Positions 38,391 through 41,554 of a stretch of DNA of 41,554 nt are shown here, one piece after another (positions within the stretch are counted from its first letter, which is position 1; each line of letters begins with the position of its first letter). The notes below the pieces were generated by a model, which was given only the letters and a program-made list of their open reading frames with translations, was not told the DNA's origin and did no database searches. Source of the DNA: Betaproteobacteria bacterium (GTDB lineage Bacteria > Pseudomonadota > Gammaproteobacteria > Burkholderiales > Burkholderiaceae); NCBI GenBank assembly GCA_016867965.1, contig VGIH01000002.1, forward strand, positions 1-41,554. Direction: 5' to 3'. The translations under genes and the position numbers were made by a program.

Positions 38391-39464
38391 ATGTCCACCG
38401 AAGTGAAAAAAACAGTGCATGGTTGGTTCTTGGGCTTTGCCAGCCTTCTCTTAGCCATTGCGCTGGGGGTTTTATTCAGTGCCGCTAGCGATCTAATCGA
38501 TGCCTCGATGCAATTTAATGCCTTAACTGTGAAGCAACCCCGCTTTGCTGATTTTGTTGGCCCGCAGCGCTATGACATGCTGATGAAAAAAGCGACCAAA
38601 CGTCCGGCTGCTAACCCTGCCCAAAAAGCAAATACCGAGGCAGCGAAGGTTCCAATCGATCCCGCGAAGGCTCCCCCCGAACCCCCAAAGGCCGCTAATC
38701 CACCTGCCGATCAGCCACTTGCATTGGACGCTGCGATTCAGAGAACCTTTGAGTTTTTCTCGGAGTATGAAAATAAGTTATCGAAGCCCAGCTTGCAGAT
38801 CATTAAGCCCGTGGTTGCTGCGATCGAGACCGGATCGCCGGCCGAGCAATCGGGGATCAAGGTGGGCGACACGATTTTGACCGTGGGCGGCACTAAGCTG
38901 GAATCCGTGATGGGGTTTTATCTAGCGCTTAGCGATAAGCCAAGCCCTGAGCTCTCTTTGCGAGTGTTGCGGGATAAGCGGGAGTTAAACATTATTTTGC
39001 GCAGCCCCAAGGGAATTATTTTTCATGGCAACAACACAGGAATTAAGTTTGCCCTCCCAGAGGATGTTTTCTACATTACTGAGCAAGATGCCAAGCGGCT
39101 GGCTGAGCAATACAAAAATGATTTTATGAGCACCATTCCCGCCGATTGGCGCACTGATGCAGCGAACAATTTAATGCAAATGGCGCGTCAGCTCAGCAAT
39201 TTGGGTACGGAAATGGTTGACCTCAATAATGCCAAACCAATTCGGATTAAATCAAGTGATTTGATTGCATGGCAACATAAGCGCTGGACAGAAAGTCTGG
39301 AGGATTATTTCAGTCAGCGCCGCTTGCTGGAAAACAAGGTCATTGAGATTTTGGGCAGCTTTGGGGATGCCATTAGCGGTCTGGTAGCTGCCTTATTGTT
39401 CTTTGGGATTGCTCTGTTATCGTTCTTATATAACCGCTCGTTTAGGCATAAAAGTTCAGCATGA
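38391..39464 (+). CDS. PDZ-domain protein with a membrane segment at each end
   Basis: A 357-residue protein. One membrane segment lies near residues 10-33 and another near 324-345. Between them are a Lys/Ala/Pro-rich stretch (about 64-105), a PDZ domain (about 140-205, with A-A-I-E-T-G-S-P-A-E-Q-S-G-I-K-V-G-D), and a helical part. No protease motif (Ser-His-Asp or HExxH) is present, so the PDZ likely binds a protein end in the periplasm. It overlaps the CheW-like gene by four bases (ATGA), a sign of coupled translation. Confidence 0.78.
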   Translation: MSTEVKKTVHGWFLGFASLLLAIALGVLFSAASDLIDASMQFNALTVKQPRFADFVGPQRYDMLMKKATKRPAANPAQKANTEAAKVPIDPAKAPPEPPKAANPPADQPLALDAAIQRTFEFFSEYENKLSKPSLQIIKPVVAAIETGSPAEQSGIKVGDTILTVGGTKLESVMGFYLALSDKPSPELSLRVLRDKRELNIILRSPKGIIFHGNNTGIKFALPEDVFYITEQDAKRLAEQYKNDFMSTIPADWRTDAANNLMQMARQLSNLGTEMVDLNNAKPIRIKSSDLIAWQHKRWTESLEDYFSQRRLLENKVIEILGSFGDAISGLVAALLFFGIALLSFLYNRSFRHKSSA

Positions 39465-39865
39465 ATAGCCCTCTTATAGAGTATTGGCTTGGCATCGAGA
39501 TCAATGGTCAGCATTGTGCGATCTCTGCACGTCAGATTTATGCTACGTTCATTTGTAAGCAGACTCCGCAGTCAGCCGATGCCCTACGCTTGGATGGCAT
39601 CGTGGTGCATGAGGGGGAGCCCGTTTACCTTAAGCCCCATCATGCCCTCTTAAAACCCATGCAAAGTTCAATCAATCTCCAGGATTGGGGGCGGGCCTGC
39701 GAAGATCCCAGTTGGGTGATTGTGTTAAAAGATCGCGGCCGAATGGGGCCTGCCTTTAGGGTGCGCAAAATTACTGGACCATTTCATGGGGGCGCGAGCG
39801 AGTCAGGTAACTCGGTGCACCATGGTGGCTTCGATTACTCTGTTGTCAAAGTACTGACAAATTAA
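39461..39865 (+). CDS. CheW/PilI-like adaptor (divergent)
   Basis: A 134-residue cytoplasmic protein with the strand pattern of CheW-like domains: E-Y-W-L-G-I-E-I-N-G then A-I-S-A-R-Q-I-Y, L-D-G-I-V-V-H-E-G-E-P-V-Y in the place of the usual N-L-R-G region, and W-V-I-V-L-K-D-R-G-R-M-G in the place of the V-V-V-x-x-x-G-x-x-x-G strand. CheW proteins link receptors to a CheA kinase. The similarity is modest, and the conserved N-L-R-G turn is altered. Its neighbours, a PDZ membrane protein and a membrane coiled-coil protein, fit a receptor-complex role. No CheA is in the window. Confidence 0.6.
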   Translation: MNSPLIEYWLGIEINGQHCAISARQIYATFICKQTPQSADALRLDGIVVHEGEPVYLKPHHALLKPMQSSINLQDWGRACEDPSWVIVLKDRGRMGPAFRVRKITGPFHGGASESGNSVHHGGFDYSVVKVLTN

Positions 39866-39881
39866 ATGCGTGGATAGTGAA

Positions 39882-41554
39882 ATGGAAAATGCCAATACCC
39901 AGGACAAACCCAATCTCGATGAGGGTGTAAAGGACGCGGTCTTTGTTGCCCCCAAAGCTTCGGGCTCATGGTCCGTTCTTAGCTATGTCCTGTTAATTTT
40001 GTCGGTCCTCACGGGGATGGCTGCTTTTCTTGCAGAGCGCCATTGGGTTAATGAGGATCGTTATGCCAACGCAATCTCAGCAGAACAAGCAATTGCGGTG
40101 AAATTGCCATTTGTATTAAAGGATCTTGCCGATAAAATCAACCGACCGCATCCGTTTGAAACGGCTTGGTTTGCCAGCCTTAAGAAATCCAACAAAGACC
40201 TTAAACAGTTTTTGGATCAAGTGCAGATTGTGAGTAAGCCGAAAGAGGCTACCAAAGACCCAGAGGCTCCTCCTGAGCCAAAACCAAGTTCATTTTTTGG
40301 CGCACTCGATGGTTTAGCCCACTCCATTTTTTCTGCGCTGGATGAGTCGGTCAAGCCATCGGTTAAAGAGCCGGTGGTCACAGTACCCGATCCTCAAGCC
40401 ATCCCGGTTCTTAACAATGCGAGTGATGTGATTGCGGTTGCTGCGATCGTCGATACCGCAGTGACCACGCTCACTAATCAAGAGTTGGAGCTCAACAACA
40501 TTAAAGTGTTGGCCCAAGCCTTAGCGCCGTTTATGGCTCCTGCTGGCATCCTCGATCTTACAAAAACCCCAGAGGATTCACCGCTCTACAAGATGGCCGT
40601 TAGTGCCGATGCCTTTATCAAAGCCAGTAAAGCGTGGCAGATCAACGTAACCGACATCGCTAGCCTCACTGAGCTTAATAAAAGTTTTGCCGAGGCGATT
40701 GACCAGCGCAATTTATTGGATGCCAGTGTGCAAAAGCCAGCGCCTGGTGCCAAACCAAACCCCAAGGTCATTGAACTGACGACTAAATTAAGGGCAAGCT
40801 TGTGGCAGACCAAGGCTCAGCCTACACTGCGCGCCTTGCAAGAGTTCAATAAGCAATTGATTGCGATTCGCACAGTAACCGCAGATCCACGCAGTATCCG
40901 CTTGGCCGCTCAAAAGAGTGGTCTGCAACCCACGGCGCTCGAGGATAACTACGGCAACTTGCCATCGATTTTGTTGCTTATTAGCGTCCTGTCATCCTTC
41001 TTGGCACTCATTAGTGCTGCTGTAGTGAGCCGTTTAAGCAAGACCCTGGTGTATACCGACCGTACTCCAAAATCATCGATTGCGCAGCGGTGGTCCAAAA
41101 ATCAATCGGACCGGAAAGCCGAGCGCATTTCTTCCAAACAGCAGATTGCGTTTAAGGATGATCTCCATAAAGAATTGGATCGCCTTAGTGAACAATTTCA
41201 TGGGGTTAATGAACTCGGAATTAAACTGCGCCAATCGATCACGATGCTGAGTCGGCAAGCTGGCGAAGTCGGGCATCCACCAGAACTTGAAAATGATTCA
41301 TCAGCCATTGAGGTCATTGCAGTACCCGAGCAAATTCAAGAAGCCTTTGATGCACTCAAGCAACAAGGCATTCGTCTATACCTCGCGATTTTGGATAACC
41401 ATTCTGGCAAACAACTAGCCGCCGAAACCGAAAAATTGAATGGCTTAATTGAGGAAGTGGAGTCAACCGTGACCCAGTCTGAGGGCTTGGTCAAACAGTT
41501 GTATGACGAGCTGGATTTGCGAATGCGCAAAACACAGGCGGCGATTTCAAGTTC
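39882..41554 (+). CDS. Large membrane coiled-coil protein, PilJ/receptor-like (partial)
   Basis: Open from ATG 39882 to the window edge: 557 residues with no stop. One membrane segment lies near 30-50, a periplasmic helical region of about 315 residues follows, a second membrane segment is near 365-387, and then a long cytoplasmic coiled coil begins. This layout resembles PilJ and methyl-accepting receptors and agrees with the CheW-like gene before it. I see no HAMP domain, and the conserved receptor tip would lie beyond the window, so the receptor call is unproved. GGATAGTGAA precedes the ATG. Confidence 0.65.
   Translation, partial: MENANTQDKPNLDEGVKDAVFVAPKASGSWSVLSYVLLILSVLTGMAAFLAERHWVNEDRYANAISAEQAIAVKLPFVLKDLADKINRPHPFETAWFASLKKSNKDLKQFLDQVQIVSKPKEATKDPEAPPEPKPSSFFGALDGLAHSIFSALDESVKPSVKEPVVTVPDPQAIPVLNNASDVIAVAAIVDTAVTTLTNQELELNNIKVLAQALAPFMAPAGILDLTKTPEDSPLYKMAVSADAFIKASKAWQINVTDIASLTELNKSFAEAIDQRNLLDASVQKPAPGAKPNPKVIELTTKLRASLWQTKAQPTLRALQEFNKQLIAIRTVTADPRSIRLAAQKSGLQPTALEDNYGNLPSILLLISVLSSFLALISAAVVSRLSKTLVYTDRTPKSSIAQRWSKNQSDRKAERISSKQQIAFKDDLHKELDRLSEQFHGVNELGIKLRQSITMLSRQAGEVGHPPELENDSSAIEVIAVPEQIQEAFDALKQQGIRLYLAILDNHSGKQLAAETEKLNGLIEEVESTVTQSEGLVKQLYDELDLRMRKTQAAISS

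Noticed and set aside
31427-41554. A flagellar gene cluster
   Set aside because: FliL-, YcgR- and CheW-like genes are present, but no structural, export, motor or flagellin gene is seen in the window.

Overview
The window looks like a chromosomal piece of a free-living betaproteobacterium of the Burkholderiaceae, most like Polynucleobacter. The clues are the moderate GC content by eye, very compact gene packing, a tripartite tricarboxylate transporter with a Bug-type binding protein, a DUF3501/Fe-S oxidoreductase pair, and the ftsK-lolA-serS order. I see no phage, insertion sequence, CRISPR array or rRNA. No gene-free stretch exceeds 300 bases; the longest are 5595-5778 and 21940-22124. The genus call is an inference, because no search could be run.

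Layout. (1) 1-5594: the end of an unknown gene, DUF3501, an Fe-S oxidoreductase, a GDT1/UPF0016 cation exporter, pepN and tRNA-Thr(CGU). (2) 5595-10347: tctC-tctB-tctA, with a hairpin after tctC, then a likely copper group (DUF2946-like, DsrE-like, PCu(A)C chaperone). (3) 10508-15639, block A: three tandem bactofilins, a Sel1-repeat protein, a surface-adhesin-E-like (SAE) protein, a YcgR-type PilZ protein, five small unknown proteins (one Sel1-like) and a short membrane/coiled-coil protein. (4) 15643-29684: mostly housekeeping genes (ilvD, rubredoxin, glnB, nadE, ppa, hppA, trxB, ftsK, lolA, serS, tRNA-Ser(CGA)), with an orphan FixJ-type regulator and a RodZ-like protein among them. (5) 29719-41554, block B: membrane proteins, a FliL-family protein, an rpoN gene outside its usual neighbourhood, a fourth bactofilin, a second SAE protein, a second PilZ protein, a GGDEF/degenerate-EAL protein, a membrane PDZ protein, a CheW-like protein and a membrane coiled-coil protein cut by the window edge.

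The main point of interest is that blocks A and B share at least four protein families: bactofilin, SAE, PilZ, and a small family with an L-x-PYVGxS motif (P-Y-V-G-x-S, with leucine two or three residues before it). In block B the last family occurs as an unlisted 31-residue ORF at 34093-34188. SAE and PilZ genes are adjacent in both blocks. I infer that the blocks are two halves of one envelope-associated system: bactofilin scaffolds, cyclic-di-GMP production and sensing (GGDEF, PilZ), a FliL-like membrane protein, chemosensory-style adaptors and possibly sigma-54 control. No flagellin, motor, pilin or CheA gene is visible here. I do not recognise the set as a described system, and its function is unknown.
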